Positions 1 through 14,519 of a stretch of 64,000 nucleotides of DNA are shown here, one piece after another. The notes beneath the pieces are model-generated. The model had not been told where the DNA came from. It searched no databases and saw only the letters and a list, made by a program, of their open reading frames with translations. Every line of letters begins with the position of its first letter. Within the stretch, counting starts at the first letter, position 1. Both the position numbers and the translations under genes were made by a program. This stretch comes from Romanomermis culicivorax (lineage: Eukaryota > Nematoda > Enoplea > Mermithida > Mermithidae): the NCBI GenBank assembly GCA_963922205.1, contig CAWUHX010000248.1, positions 62,001 through 126,000 of the forward strand. The letters are read 5' to 3'.

Positions 1-3000
1 TCAGATTTGAGCCATTTTCGATAAAGTTTCCACAATTTGCATGCAACAGGGTGGCTCACTCACTTCGGTCTTCTACTCACTTTGACATGTAGGATGCTTG
101 CCAGATCTTGCTGTGTGTGTATTATACGATAAATCGACAAGATAGATTAAGAAAATCGTGTGTAGTCTGATTTTTGCCGTTTTTCCGGTCTATATTGAAT
201 ATGAGCTGATTCTGCAGCATATTCTGGCAGAAAACAATTGCCAGTAAGATCTGATTGCAGACAGTTTGATTGGTGATAGCAGAGTCAGTTTTGAAGATCA
301 AACTGATATTTTACATCATTAGACATAGAATTTTATGGGCTTTCATTGATAGAGTTAATATTTTTTGATGGCTTTTCATTTAAGGTAATCCGATACCTAG
401 TGAAACACCAAGATGCACTTTTCTGTGTTCATAATACCTAAACTTTGCTTTTGACAATGGAATATGAAATCAAAAGTATGTAGGGTAGTTTTTATCGGGG
501 AAACCGAAAATGAAATCAGATTTGAGCCATTTTCGATAAAGTTTCCACAATTTGCATGCAACAGGGTGGCTCACTCACTTTGGTCTTCTACTCTTTTTGA
601 CATGTAGGATGCTTGCCAGATCTTGCTGTGTGTGTATTATACCATAAATTGAGGAGATAGATTAAGGATTAAGAAAATCATGTGTAATCTGACCCCTGAC
701 GTTTTACTTGTCTATATTGAATATGAGCTGATTGGGCAGCATATTCTGGCAGAAAACAATTGCCAGTCAGATCTGATTGCAGACAGTTTGATTGGTGATA
801 GCAGAGTCAGTTTTAAAGATCAAACTGATATTTTACATCATTAGACATAGAATTTTATGGGCTTTCATTGATAGAGTTAATATTTTTTGATGGCTTTTCA
901 TTTCAGGTAATCCGATACCTAGTGAAACACTTAGATGCACTTTTCTGTGTTCATGATACCTAAATATTGCTTATGACGATCGAATATGAAATCAAAAGTA
1001 TGTAGGGAAGATTTTATCGGGGAAACCGAAAATGAAATCAGATTTGAGCCATTTTCGATAAAATTTCCACAATTTGCATGCAACAGGGTGGCTCACTCAC
1101 TTTGGTCTTCTACTCACTTTGACATGTAGGATGCTTGCCAGATCTTGCTGTGTGTGTATTATACCATAAATCGAGGAGATAGATTAAGAAAATCGTGTGT
1201 AATCTGATTCTTGACGTTTTTCTGGTCTATATTGAATATGAGCTGATTCTGCAGCATATTCTGGCAGAAAACAATTGTCAGTAGAATCTGATTGCAGACA
1301 GTTTGATCGGTGATAGCAGAGTCAGTTTTGAAGATCAAACTGTTACTTTACATCATTATAGCTAGAATTTTATGGGCTTTCATTGATACAGTTAATATTT
1401 TTTGTAGCTTTTCATTTCAGGTAATCTGATACCTAGTGAAACACTTAGATGCACTTTTCTGTGTTCATGATACTTAAATATTGCTTTTGACGATCGAATA
1501 TGAAATCAAAAGTATGTAGGGTAGATTTTATGGTGGGAACCGAGAATGAAATCAGATTTGAGCCATCTTAGATAGGTTTTCCACAATTTGCATGCAACAG
1601 GGTTGCTCACTCACTTTGGTCTTCTTCTTTTTGACATGTAAGATGCTTGCCAGATCTTGCTGTGTGTGTATTATACCATAAATTGAGGAGATAGATTAAG
1701 AAAATCGTGTGTAATCTGATTCTTGACGTTTTTCTGGTCTATATTGAATATGAGCTGATTCTGCAGCATATTCTGGCAGAAAACAACTATCAGTAAAGTC
1801 TGATTGCAGACAATTTGATTGGTGATAGCAGAGTCAGTTTTGAAGATCAAACTGATATTTTACATCATTAGATCTAGAATTTTATGGGCTTTCATTGATA
1901 GAGTTAATATTTTTTGGTGGGTTTTCATTTAAGGTAATCTGATACCTAGTGAAACACCAAGATGCACTTTTCTGTGTTCATGATACCTAAACTTTGCTTT
2001 TATTGATCGAATATGAAATCAAAAGTATGTAGGGTAGTTTTTATCGGGGAAACCGAAAATGAAATCAGATAAGAGCCATTTTCGATAAAATTTCCACAAT
2101 TTGCATGCAACAGGGTGGCTCACTCACTTTGGTCTTCTTCTCTTTTTGACATGTAGGATGCTTGCCAGATCTTGCTGTGTGTGTATTATACCATAAATCG
2201 AGGAGATAGATTAAGAAAATCGTGTGTAATCTGATTCTTGACGTTTTTCTGGTCTATATTGAATATGAGCTGATTCTGCAGCATATTCTGGCAGAAAACA
2301 ACTATCAGTAAAATCTGATTGCAGACAATTTGATTGGTGATAGCAGAGTCAGTTTTGAAGATCAAACTGATATTTTACATCATTAGATCTAGAATTTTAT
2401 GGGCTTTCATTGATAGAGTTAATATTTTTTGGTGGGTTTTCATTTAAGGTAATCTGATACCTAGTGAAACACCAAGATGCACTTTTCTGTGTTCATGATA
2501 CCTAAACTTTGCTTTTATTGATCGAATATGAAATCAAAAGTATGTAGGGTAGTTTTTATCGGGGAAACCGAAAATGAAATCAGATAAGAGCCATTTTCGA
2601 TAAAATTTCCACAATTTGCATGCAACAGGGTGGCTCACTCACTTTGGTCTTCTACTCTTTTTGACATGTAGGATGCTTGCCAGATCTTGCTGTGTGTGTA
2701 TTATACCATAAATTGAGGAGATAGATTAAGGATTAAGAAAATCGTGTGTAATCTGATCCTTGACGTTTTACTTGTCTATATTGAATATGAGCTGATTGGG
2801 CAGCATATTCTGGCAGAAAACAATTGCCAGTTAGATCTGATTGCAGACAGTTTGATTGGTGATAGCAGAGTCAGTTTTAAAGATCAAACTGATATTTTAC
2901 ATCATTAGACATAGAATTTTATGGGCTTTCATTGATAGAGTTAATATTTTTTGATGACTTTTCATTTAAGGTAATCCGATACCTAGTGAAACACCAAGAT

Positions 3001-5230
3001 GCACTTTTCTGTGTTCATGATACCTAAACTTTGCTTTTGACGATCGAATATGAAATCAAAAGTATGTACTGTAGTTTTTATCGGGGAAACCGAAAATGAA
3101 ATCAGATTTGAGCCATTTTCGATAAAGTTTCCACAATTTGCATGCAACAGGGTGGCTCACTCACTTCGGTCTTCTACTCACTTTGACATGTAGGATGCTT
3201 GCCAGATCTTGCTGTGTGTGTATTATACGATAAATCGACAAGATAGATTAAGAAAATCGTGTGTAGTCTGATTTTTGACGTTTTTCCGGTCTATATTGAA
3301 TATGAGCTGATTCTGCAGCATATTCTGGCAGAAAACAATTGCCAGTAAGATCTGATTGCAGACAGTTTGATTGGTGATAGCAGAGTCAGTTTTGAAGATC
3401 AAACTGATATTTTACATCATTAGACATAGAATTTTATGGGCTTTCATTGATAGAGTTAATATTTTTTGATGGCTTTTCATTTAAGGTAATCCGATACCTA
3501 GTGAAACACTAAGATGCACTTTTCTGTGTTCATGATACCTAAACTTTGCTTTTGACAATGGAATATGAAATCAAAAGTATGTAGGGTAGTTTTTATTGGG
3601 GAAACCGAAAATGAAATCAGATTTGAGCCATTTTCGATAAAGTTTCCACAATTTGCATGCAACAGGGTGGCTCACTCACTTTGGTCTTCTACTCTTTTTG
3701 ACATGTAGGATGCTTGCCAGATCTTGCTGTGTGTGTATTATACCATAAATTGAGGAGATAGATTAAGGATTAAGAAAATCGTGTGTAATCTGACCCTTGA
3801 CGTTTTACTTGTCTATATTGAATATGAGCTGATTGGGCAGCATATTCTGGCAGAAAACAATTGCCAGTCAGATCCGATTGCAGACAGTTTGATTGGTGAT
3901 AGCAGAGTCAGTTTTAAAGATCAAACTGATATTTTACATCGTTAGACATAGAATTTTATGGGCTTTCATTGATAGAGTTAATATTTTTTGATGGCTTTTC
4001 ATTTCAGGTAATCCGATACCTAGTGAAACACTTAGATGCACTTTTCTGTGTTCATGTTACCTTAATATTGCTTTTGACGATCGAATATGAAATCAAAAGT
4101 ATGTAGGGAAGATTTTATCGGGGAAACCGAAAATTAAATCAGATTTGAGCCATTTTCGATAAAATTTCCACAATTTGCATGCAACAGGGTGGCTCACTCA
4201 CTTTGGTCTTCTACTCACTTTGACATGTACGATGCTTGCCAGATCATGCTGTGTGTTTTATACCACTAAATCGAGTAGGTAGATTAAGAAAATCCTGTGT
4301 AATCTGATTCTCGACTTTTTTCTGGTCTATATTTGATTCGGTCTGATTTGGCAGTTTATTCTGCCAGAAAACAATTGTCAGTAGAATCTGATTGCAGACA
4401 GTTTGATCGGTGATAGCAGAGTCAGTTTTGAAGATCAAACTGTTACTTTACATCATTATAGCTAGAATTTTATGGGCTTTCATTAATACAGTTAATATTT
4501 TTTGTAGCTTTTCATTTCAGGTAATCTGATACCTAGTGAAACACTTAGATGCACTTTTCTGTGTTCATGATACCTAAATATTGCTTTTGACGATCGAATA
4601 TGAAATCAAAAGTATGTAGGGTAGATTTTATGGTGGGAACCGAGAATGAAATCAGATTTGAGCCATCTTAGATAGGTTTTCCACACTTTGCATGCAACAG
4701 GGTTGCTCACTCACTTTGGTCTTCTTCTTTTTGACATGTAAGATGCTTGCCAGATCTTGCTGTGTGTGTATTATACCATAAATTGAGGAGATAGATTAAG
4801 AAAATCGTGTGTAATCTGATTCTTGACGTTTTTCTGGTCTATATTGAATATGAGCTGATTCTGCAGCATATTCTGGCAGAAAACAACTATCAGTAAAATC
4901 TGATTGCAGACAATTTGATTGGTGATAGCAGAGTCAGTTTTGAAGATCAAACTGATATTTTACATCATTAGATCTAGAATTTTATGGGCTTTCATTGATA
5001 GAGTTAATATTTTTTGGTGGGTTTTCATTTAAGGTAATCTGATACCTAGTGAAACACCAAGATGCACTTTTCTGTGTTCATGATACCTAAACTTTGCTTT
5101 TATTGATCGAATATGAAATCAAAAGTATGTAGGGTAGTTTTTATCGGGGAAACCGAAAATGAAATCAGATAAGAGCCATTTTCGATAAAATTTCCACAAT
5201 TTGCATGCAACAGGGTGGCTCACTCACTTT
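1..5230 (+). repeat. Higher-order satellite block repeated at ~3.1 kb
   Basis: Sequence from position 1 reappears from 3102 with the same private variants: 'cacttcggtc', then 'tatacgataaatcgacaag', and a monomer with 'tggtgggaaccgagaatg' at about 1530 and again at about 4632. The offset is about 3101 bp, equal to six monomers. Near 5240 the match jumps to an offset near 2585 bp, as if one monomer were lost. This is typical of unequal exchange inside a higher-order repeat. Confidence 0.75.
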
Positions 5231-6849
5231 GGTCTTCTACTCTTTTTGACATGTAGGATGCTTGCCAGATCTTGCTGTGTGTGTATTATACCATAAATTG
5301 AGGAGATAGATTAAGGATTAAGAAAATCGAGTATAATCTGATCCTTGACGTTTTACTTGTCTATATTGAATATGAGCTGATTGGGCAGCATATTCTGGCA
5401 GAAAACAATTGCCAGTCAGATCTGATTGCAGACAGTTTGATTGGTGATAGCAGAGTCAGTTTTGAAGATCAAACTGATATTTTACATCATTAGACATAGA
5501 ATTTTATGGGCTTTCATTGATAGAGTTAATATTTTTTGATGGCTTTTCATTTCAGGTAATCTGATCCCTAGTGAAACACCAAGATGCACTTTTCTGTGTT
5601 CATGATACCTAAACTTTGCTTTTCACGATCGAATATGAAATCAAAAGTATGTAGGGTAGTTTTTATCGGGGAAACTGAAAATGAAATCAGATTTGAGCCA
5701 TTTTCGATAAAATTTCCACAATTTGCATGCAACAGGGTGGCTCACTCTCTTTGGTCTTCTACTCAATTTGACATGTAGGATGCTTGCCAGACCTTGCTGT
5801 GTGTGTATTATACAATAAATCGAGGAGATAGATTAAGAAAATCGTGTGTAGTCTGATTTTTGACGATTTTCTGGTCTATATCGAATATGAGCTGATTCCA
5901 CAGCATATTCTGGCAGAAAACAATTGCCAGTCAGATCTGATTGCAGACAGTTTGATTGGTGATAGCAGAGTCAGTTTTGAAGATCAAACTGATATTTTAC
6001 ATCATTAGACATAGAATTTTATGGGCTTTCATTGATAGAGTTAAAATTTTTTTGTGGCTTTTCTTTTCAGGTAATCTGATACCTAGTGAAACACTTAGAT
6101 GGTCTTTTCTGTGTTCATGATACCTAAACTTTGCTTTTGACGATGGAATATGAAATCAAAAGTATGCAGGGTAGTTTTTATCACAGAAACCCAAAATGAA
6201 ATCAGATTTGAGCCATTTTCGATAAAGTTTCCACAATTTGCATGCAACAGGGTGGCTCACTCACTTTGGTCTTCTACTCACTTTGACATGTAGGATGCTT
6301 GCCAGATCAAGCTGTGTGTTCTATACCACTAAATCGAGTAGGTAGATTAAGAAAATCCTGTGTAATCTGATTCTCGACTTTTTTCTGGTCTATATTGAAT
6401 ATGAGCTGATTGGGCAGCATATTCTGGCAGAAAACAATTGCCAGTCAGATCTGATTGCATACAGTTTGATTGGTGATAGCAGAGTCAGTTTTGAAGATCA
6501 AACTGATATTTTACATCATTAGACCTAGAATTTTATGGGCTTTCATTGATAGAGTTAATATTTTTTAGTGGCTTTTCATTTCAGGTAATCTGATACCTAG
6601 TGAAACACCAAGATGCACTTTTCTGTGTTCATGATACCTAAACTTTGCTTTTGACAATCGAATATGAAATCAAAAGTATGTAGGGTAGTTTTTATTGGGG
6701 AAACCGAAAATGAAATCAGATTTGAGCCATTTTCGATAAAATTTCCACAATTTGCATGCAACAGGGTGGCTCACTCTCTTTGGTCTTCTACTCACTTTGA
6801 CATTTAGGATGCTTGCCAGATCTTGCTGTGTGTTCTATACCACTAAATC

Positions 6850-9800
6850 GAGTAGGTAGATTAAGAAAATCCTGTGTAATCTGATTCTCGACTTTTTTCT
6901 GGTCTATATTGAATATGAGCTGATTCGGCAGCATATTCTGGCAGAAAACAATTGCCAGTCAGATCTGATTGCATACAGTTTGATTGGTGATAGCAGAGTC
7001 AGTTTTGAAGATCAAACTGATATTTTACATCATTAGACCTAGAATTTTATGTGCTTTCATTGATAGAGTTAATATTTTTTAGTGGCTTTTCATTTCAGGT
7101 AATCTGATACCTAGTGAAACACCAAGATGCACTTTTCTGTGTTCATGATACCTAAACTTTGCTTTTGGCAATCGAATATGAAACCAAAAGTATGTAGGGT
7201 AGTTTTTATCCGGGAAACCGAAAATGAAATCAGATATGAGCCATTTTCGATAAAATTTCCACAAATTGCATGCAACAGGGTGGCTCACTCACTTTGGTCT
7301 TCTACTCTTTTTGACATGTAGGATACTTGCCAGATCTTGCTGTGTGTGTATTATACCATAAATTGAGGAGATAGATTAAGGATTAAGAAAATTGTGTGTA
7401 ATCTGATCCTTGACGTTTTACTTGTCTATATTGAATATGAGCTGATTGGGCAGCATATTCTGGCAGAAAACAATTGCCAGTCAGATCTGATTGCGGACAG
7501 TTTGATTGGTGATAGCAGAGTCAGTTTTGAAGATCAAACTGATATTTTACATCATTACACATAGAATTTTATGGGCTTTTATTGATAGAGTTAATATTTT
7601 TTGATGGCTTTTCATTTCAGGTAATCTGATCCATAGTGAAACACCAAGATGCACTTTTCTGTGTTCATGATACCTAAACTTTGCTTTTGACAATCGAATA
7701 TGAAATCAAAAGTATGTAGGGTAGTTTTTATTGGGGAAACCGAAAATGAAATCAGATTTGAGCCATTTTCGATAAAATTTCCACAATTCGCATGCAACAG
7801 GGTGGCTCACTCTCTTTGGTCTTCTACTCACTTTGACATGTAGGATGCTTGCCAGATCTTGCTGTGTGTTCTATACCACTAAATCGAGTAGGTAGATTAA
7901 GAAAATCCTGTGTAATCTGATTCTCGACTTTTTTCTGGTCTATATTGAATATGAGCTGATTCGGCAGCATATTCTGGCAGAAAACAATTGCCAGTCAGAT
8001 CTGATTGCATACAGTTTGATTGGTGATAGCAGAGTCAGTTTTGAAGATCAAACTGATATTTTACATCATTAGACCTAGAATTTTATGGGCTTTCATTGAT
8101 AGAGTTAATATTTTTTAGTGGCTTTTCATTTCAGGTAATCTGATACCTAGTGAAACACCAAGATGCACTTTTCTGTGTTCATGATACCTAAACTTTGCTT
8201 TTGGCAATCGAATATGAAACCAAAAGTATGTAGGGTAGTTTTTATCTGGGAAACCGAAAATGAAATCAGATATGAGCCATTTTCGATAAAATTTCCACAA
8301 ATTGCATGCAACAGGGTGGCTCACTCACTTTGGTCTTCTACTCTTTTTGACATGTAGGATACTTGCCAGATCTTGCTGTGTGTGTATTATACCATAAATT
8401 GAGGAGATAGATTAAGGATTAAGAAAATTGTGTGTAATCTGATCCTTGACGTTTTACTTGTCTATATTGAATATGAGCTGATTGGGCAGCATATTCTGGC
8501 AGAAAACAATTGCCAGTCACATCTGATTGCAGACAGTTTGATTGGTGATAGCAGAGTCAGTTTTGAAGATCAAACTGATATTTTACATCATTAGACATAG
8601 AATTTTATGGGCTTTCATTGATAGAGTTAAAATTTTTTTGTGGCTTTTCATTTCAGGTAATCTGATACCTAGTGGAACACTTAGATGCACTTTTCTGTGT
8701 TCATGATACCTAAACTTTGCTTTTGACAATGGAATATGAAATCAAAAGTATGCAGGGTAGTTTTTATCACGGAAACCCAAAATGAAATCAGATTTGAGCC
8801 ATTTTCGATAAAGTTTCCACAATTTGCATGCAACAGGGTGGCTCACTCACTTTGGTCTTCTACTCACTTCGACATGTAGGATGCTTGCCAGATCAAGCTG
8901 TGTGTTCTATACCACTAAATCGAGTAGGTAGATTAAGAAAATCCTGTGTAATCTGATTCTCGACTTTTTTCTGGTCTATATTGAATATGAGCTGATTCGG
9001 CAGCATATTCTGGCAGAAAACAATTGCCAGTCAGATCTGATTGCATACAGTTTGATTGGTGATAGCAGAGTCAGTTTTGAAGATCAAACTGATATTTTAC
9101 ATCATTAGACCTAGAATTTTATGGGCTTTCATTGATAGAGTTAATATTTTTTAGTGGCTTTTCAATTCAGGTAATCTGATACCTAGTGAAACACCAAGAT
9201 GCACTTTTCTGTGTTCATGATACCTAAACTTTGCTTTTGGCGATCGAATATGAAACCAAAAGTATGTAGGGTAGTTTTTATTGGGGAAACCGAAAATGAA
9301 ATCAGATATGAGCCATTTTCGATAAAATTTCCACAAGTTGCATGCAACAGGGTGGCTCACTCACTTTGGTCTTCTACTCTTTTCGACATGTAGGATGCTT
9401 GCCAGATCTTGCTGTGTGTGTATTATACCATAAATTGAGGAGATAGATTAAGGATTAAGAAAATCGTGTGTAATCTGATCCTTGAGGTTTTACTTGTCTA
9501 TATTGAATATGAGCTGATTGGGCAGCATATTCTGGCAGAAAACAATTGCCAGTCAGATCTGATTGCAGACAGTTTGATTGGTGATAGCAGAGTCAGTTTT
9601 GAAGATCAAACTGATATTTTACATCATTAGACATAGAATTTTATGGGCTTTCAATGATAGAGTTAATATTTTTTGATGGCTTTTCATTTCAGGTAATCTG
9701 ATCCCTAGTGAAACACCAAGATGCACTTTTCTGTGTTCATGATACCTAAACTTTGCATTTGACGATCGAATATGAAATCAAAAGTATGTAGGGTAGTTTT

Positions 9801-9950
9801 TATCGGGGAAACCGAAAATGAAATCAGATTTGAGCCATTTTCGATAGAATTTCCACAATTTGCATGCAACAGGGTGGCTCACTCTCTTTGGTCTTCTACT
9901 CACTTCGACATGTGGGATGCTTGCCAGATCTTGCTGTGTGTGTATTATAC
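6850..9950 (+). repeat. Dimeric higher-order satellite block, ~1036-bp period
   Basis: A two-monomer unit recurs with nearly identical sequence. The block carrying 'tttggcaatcgaatatgaaacc' or its close variant occurs at about 7163, 8199 and 9235 (spacing 1036 bp), then at about 10786 (1551 bp, three monomers). The alternating monomer carries 'ctgtgtgttctataccac'. The unit therefore differs from the ~3.1-kb organisation at either side. Confidence 0.75.
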
Positions 9951-12900
9951 AATAAATCGAGGAGATAGATTAAGAAAATCGTGTATAGTCTGATTTTTGA
10001 CGATTTTCTGGTCTATATCGAATATGAGCTGATTCGGCAGCATATTCTGGCAGAAAACAATTGCCAGTCACATCTGATTGCAGACAGTTTGATTGGTGAT
10101 AGCAGAGTCAGTTTTGAAGATCAAACTGATATTTTACATCATTAGACATAGAATTTTATGGGCTTTCATTGATAGAGATAAAATTTTTTTGTGGCTTTTC
10201 ATTTCAGGTAATCTGATACCTAGTGAAACACTGAGATGCACTTTTCTGTGTTCATGATACCTAAACTTTGCTTTTGACGATGGAATATGAAATCAAAAGT
10301 ATGCAGGGTAGTTTTTATCACGGAAACCCAAAATGAAATCAGATTTGAGCCATTTTCGATAAAGTTTCCACTATTTGCATGCAACAGGGTGGCTCACTCA
10401 CTTTGGTCTTCTACTCACTTTGACATGTAGGATGCTTGCCAGATCAAGCTGTGTGTTCTATACCACTAAATCGAGTAGGTAGATTAAGAAAATCCTGTGT
10501 AATCTGATTCTCGACTTTTTTCTGGTCTATATTGAATATGAGCTGATTCGGCAGCATATTCTGGCAGAAAACAATTGCCAGTCAGATCTGATTGCATACA
10601 GTTTGATTGGTGATAGCAGAGTCAGTTTTGAAGATCAAACTGATATTTTACATCATTAGACCTAGAATTTTATGGGCTTTCATTGATAGAGTTAATATTT
10701 TTTAGTGGCTTTTCATTTCAGGTAATCTGATACCTAGTGAAACACCAAGATGCACTTTTCTGTGTTCATGATACCTAAACTTTGCTTTTGGCGATCGAAT
10801 ATGAAACCAAAAGTATGTAGGGTAGTTTTTATCGGGAAAACCGAAAATGAAATCAGATATGAGCCATTTTCGATAAAATTTCCACAAGTTGCATGCAACA
10901 GGGTGGCTCACTCACTTTGGTCTTCTACTCTTTTTGACATGTAGGATGCTTGCCAGATCTTGCTGTGTGTGTATTATACCATAAATTGAGGAGATAGATT
11001 AAGGATTAAGAAAATCGTGTGTAATCTGATCCTTGACGTTCTACTTGTCTATATTGAATATGAGCTGATTGGGCAGCATATTCTGGCAGAAAACAATGGC
11101 CAGTCAGATCTGATTGCAGACAGTTTGATTGGTGATAGCAGAGTCAGTTTTGAAGATCAAACTGATATTTTACATCATTAGACATAGAATTATTATGGGC
11201 TTTCATTGATAGAGTTAATATTTTTTGATGGCTTTTCATTTCAGGTAATCTGATCCTTAGTGAAACACCAAGATGCACTTTTCTGTGTTCATGATACCTA
11301 AACTTTGCTTTTGACGATCGAATATGAAATCAAAAGTATGTAGGGTAGTTTTTATCGGGGAAACCGAAAATGAAATCAGATTTGAGCCATTTTCGATAGA
11401 ATTTCCACAATTTGCATGCAACAGGGTGGCTCACTCTCTTTGGTCTTCTACTCACTTTGACATGTAGGATGCTTGCCAGATCTTGCTGTGTGTGTATTAT
11501 ACAATAAATCGAGGAGATAGATTAAGAAAATCATGTGTAGTCTGATTTTTGACGATTTTCTGGTCTATATCGAATATGAGCTGATTCCGCAGCATATTCT
11601 GGCAGAAAACAATTGCCAGTCACATCTGATTGCAGACAGTTTGATTGGTGATAGCAGAGTCAGTTTTGAAGATCAAACTGATATTTTACATCATTAGACG
11701 TAGAATTTTATGGGCTTTCATTGATAGAGTTAAAATTTTTTTGTGGCTTTTCATTTCAGGTAATCTGATACCTAGTGAAACACTTGGATGCACTTTTCTG
11801 TGTTCATGATACCTAAACTTTGGTTTTGACGATGGAATATGAAATCAAAAGTATGCAGGGTAGTTTTTATCACGGAAACCCAAAATGAAATCAGATTTGA
11901 GCCATTTTCGATAAAGTTTCCACAATTTGCATGCAACAGGGTGGCTCACTCACTTTGGTCTTCTACTCACTTTGACATGTAGGATGCTTGCCAGATCAAG
12001 CTGTGTGTTCTATACCACTAAATCGAGTAGGTAGATTAAGAAAATCCTGTGTAATCTGATTCTCGACTTTTTTCTGGTCTATATTGAATATGAGCTGATT
12101 CGGCAGCATATTCTGGCAGTAAACAATTGCCAGTCAGATCTGATTGCATACAGTTTGATTGGTGATAGCAGAGTCAGTTTTGAAGATCAAACTGATATTT
12201 TACATCATTAGACCTAGAATTTTATGGGCTTTCATTGATAGAGTTAATATTTTTTAGTGGCTTTTCATTTCAGGTAATCTGATACCTAGTGAAACACCAA
12301 GATGCACTTATACCTAAACTTTGCTTTTGGCGATCGAATATGAAACCAAAAGTATGTAGGGTAGTTTTTATCCGGGAAACCGAAAATGAAATCAGATATG
12401 AGCCATTTTCGATAAAATTTCCACAAGTTGCATGCAACAGGGTGGCTCACTCACTTTGGTCTTCTACTCACTTTGACATGCAGGATGCTTGCCAGATCAT
12501 GCTGTGTGTTTTATACCACTAAATGGAGTAGGTAGATTAAGAAAATCCTGTGTAATCTGATTCTCGACTTTTTTCTGGTCTATATTGAATATGAGCTGAT
12601 TCTGCAGCATATTCTGGCAGAAAACAATTGCCAGTAAGATCTGATTGCAGACAGTTTGATTGGTGATAGCAGAGTCAGTTTTGAAGATCAAACTGATATT
12701 TTACATCATTAGACATAGAATTTTATGGGCTTTCATTGATAGAGTTAATATTTTTTGATGGCTTTTCATTTAAGGTAATCTGATACCTAGTGAAACACCA
12801 AGATGCACTTTTCTGTGTTCATGATACCTAAACTTTGCTTTTGACGATGGAATATGAAATCAAAAGTATGTAGGGTAGTTTTTATGGGGGAAACCGAAAA

Positions 12901-13740
12901 TAAAATCAGATTTGAGCCATTTTCGATAAAGTTTCCACAATTTGCATGCAACAGGGTGGCTCACTCACTTTGGTCTTTCACTCACTTTGACATGCAGGAT
13001 GCTTGCCAGATCATGCTGTGTGTTTTATACCACTAAATGGAGTAGGTAGATTAAGAAAATCCTGTGTAATCTAATTCTCAACTTTTTTCTGTTCTATTTT
13101 GGATTCTGTCTGATTTGGCAGTTTATTCTGCCAGAAAACAATTGTCAGTAAAATCTGATTGCAGACAGTTTGATCGGTGATAGCAGAGTCAGTTTTGAAG
13201 ATCAAACTGATATTTCACATCATTAGACCTAGAATTTTATGGGCTTTCATTGATAGAGTTAATATTTTTTGTGGCCTTTCATTTCAGGTAATCTGATACC
13301 TAGTGAAACACTTAGATGCACTTTTCTGTGTTCATGATACCTAAATATTGCTTTTGACGATCGAATATGAAATCAAGAGTATGTAGGGTAGATTTTGTGG
13401 TGGGAACCGAGAATGAAATCAGATTGGAGCCATCTTCAAATGGTTTTCCACAATTTGCATGCACCAGGGTGGCTCACTCACTTTGGTCTTCTTCTCTTTT
13501 TGACATGTAGGATCCTTGCCAGATCATGCTGTGTATGTATTATACCACTAAATCGAGAAAGTTGATTAAGAAAATCGTGTCTAATCTGATTCTTGACTTT
13601 TTTCTGGTTCATATTGAATTTGAGCTGATTTGGCAGCTTATTCTGGCAGAAAACCATTGCCAGTAAGATCTGATTGCAGACAGTTTGATTGGTGATAGCT
13701 GAGTCAGTTTTGAAGATCAAACTAATATTTCACATCATTA

Positions 13741-13850
13741 GACCTAGAAATTTATTGGCTTTCGAATGAGGTATTATCTGTAGAAATTGCTCAAACGTTG
13801 ACAGAATTGGTTGCTTTTGATTTCAAGTGGTCTAATACCTAATGAAACAC
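13741..13850 (+). repeat. Variant linker segment within a satellite monomer (first of seven)
   Basis: Here the usual 'gggctttcattgatagag' to 'gtaatctgatacctag' segment is replaced by a distinct segment including 'cgaatgaggtattatctg' and 'gctcaaacgttgacagaatt'. The same replacement recurs near 17363, 19957, 21006, 23087, 39220 and 41310. It marks one monomer class within the higher-order units. Flanking monomer sequence is unchanged, so it looks like an old segment replacement rather than a transposon insertion. Confidence 0.8.
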
Positions 13851-14519
13851 CATGATGCACTTTTCTGTGTTCATGATACCTAAACTTTGCTTTTGACGAT
13901 CGAATATGAAATCAAAAGTATGTAGGGTAGTTTTTATCGGGGAAACCGAAAATGAAATCAAATATGAGCCATTTTCGATAAAATTTCCACAATTTGCATG
14001 CAACAGGGTGGCTCACTCACTTTGGTCTTCTACTCACTTTGACATGTAGGATGCTTGCCAGATCAAGCTGTGTGTTCTATACCACTAAATCGAGTAGGTA
14101 GATTAAGAAAATCCTGTGTAATCTGATTCTCGACTTTTTTCTGGTCTATATTGAATATGAGCTGATTCGGCAGCATGTTCTGGCAGAAAACAATTGCCAG
14201 TCAGATCTGATTGCAGACAGTTTGATTGGTGATAGCAGAGTCAGTTTTGAAGATCAATCTGATATTTTACATCATTAGACACAGAATTTTATGGGCTTTC
14301 ATTGATAGAGTTAATATTTTTTGATGGTTTTTCATTTCAGGTAATCTGATCCTTAATGAAACACCAAGATGCACTTTTCTGTGTTCATGATACCTAAACT
14401 TTGCTTTTGGCGATCGAATTTGAAACCAAAAGTATGTAGGGTAGTTTTTATCTGGGAAACCGAAAATGAAATCAGATATGAGCCATTTTCGATAAAATTT
14501 CCACAAGTTGCATGCAACA

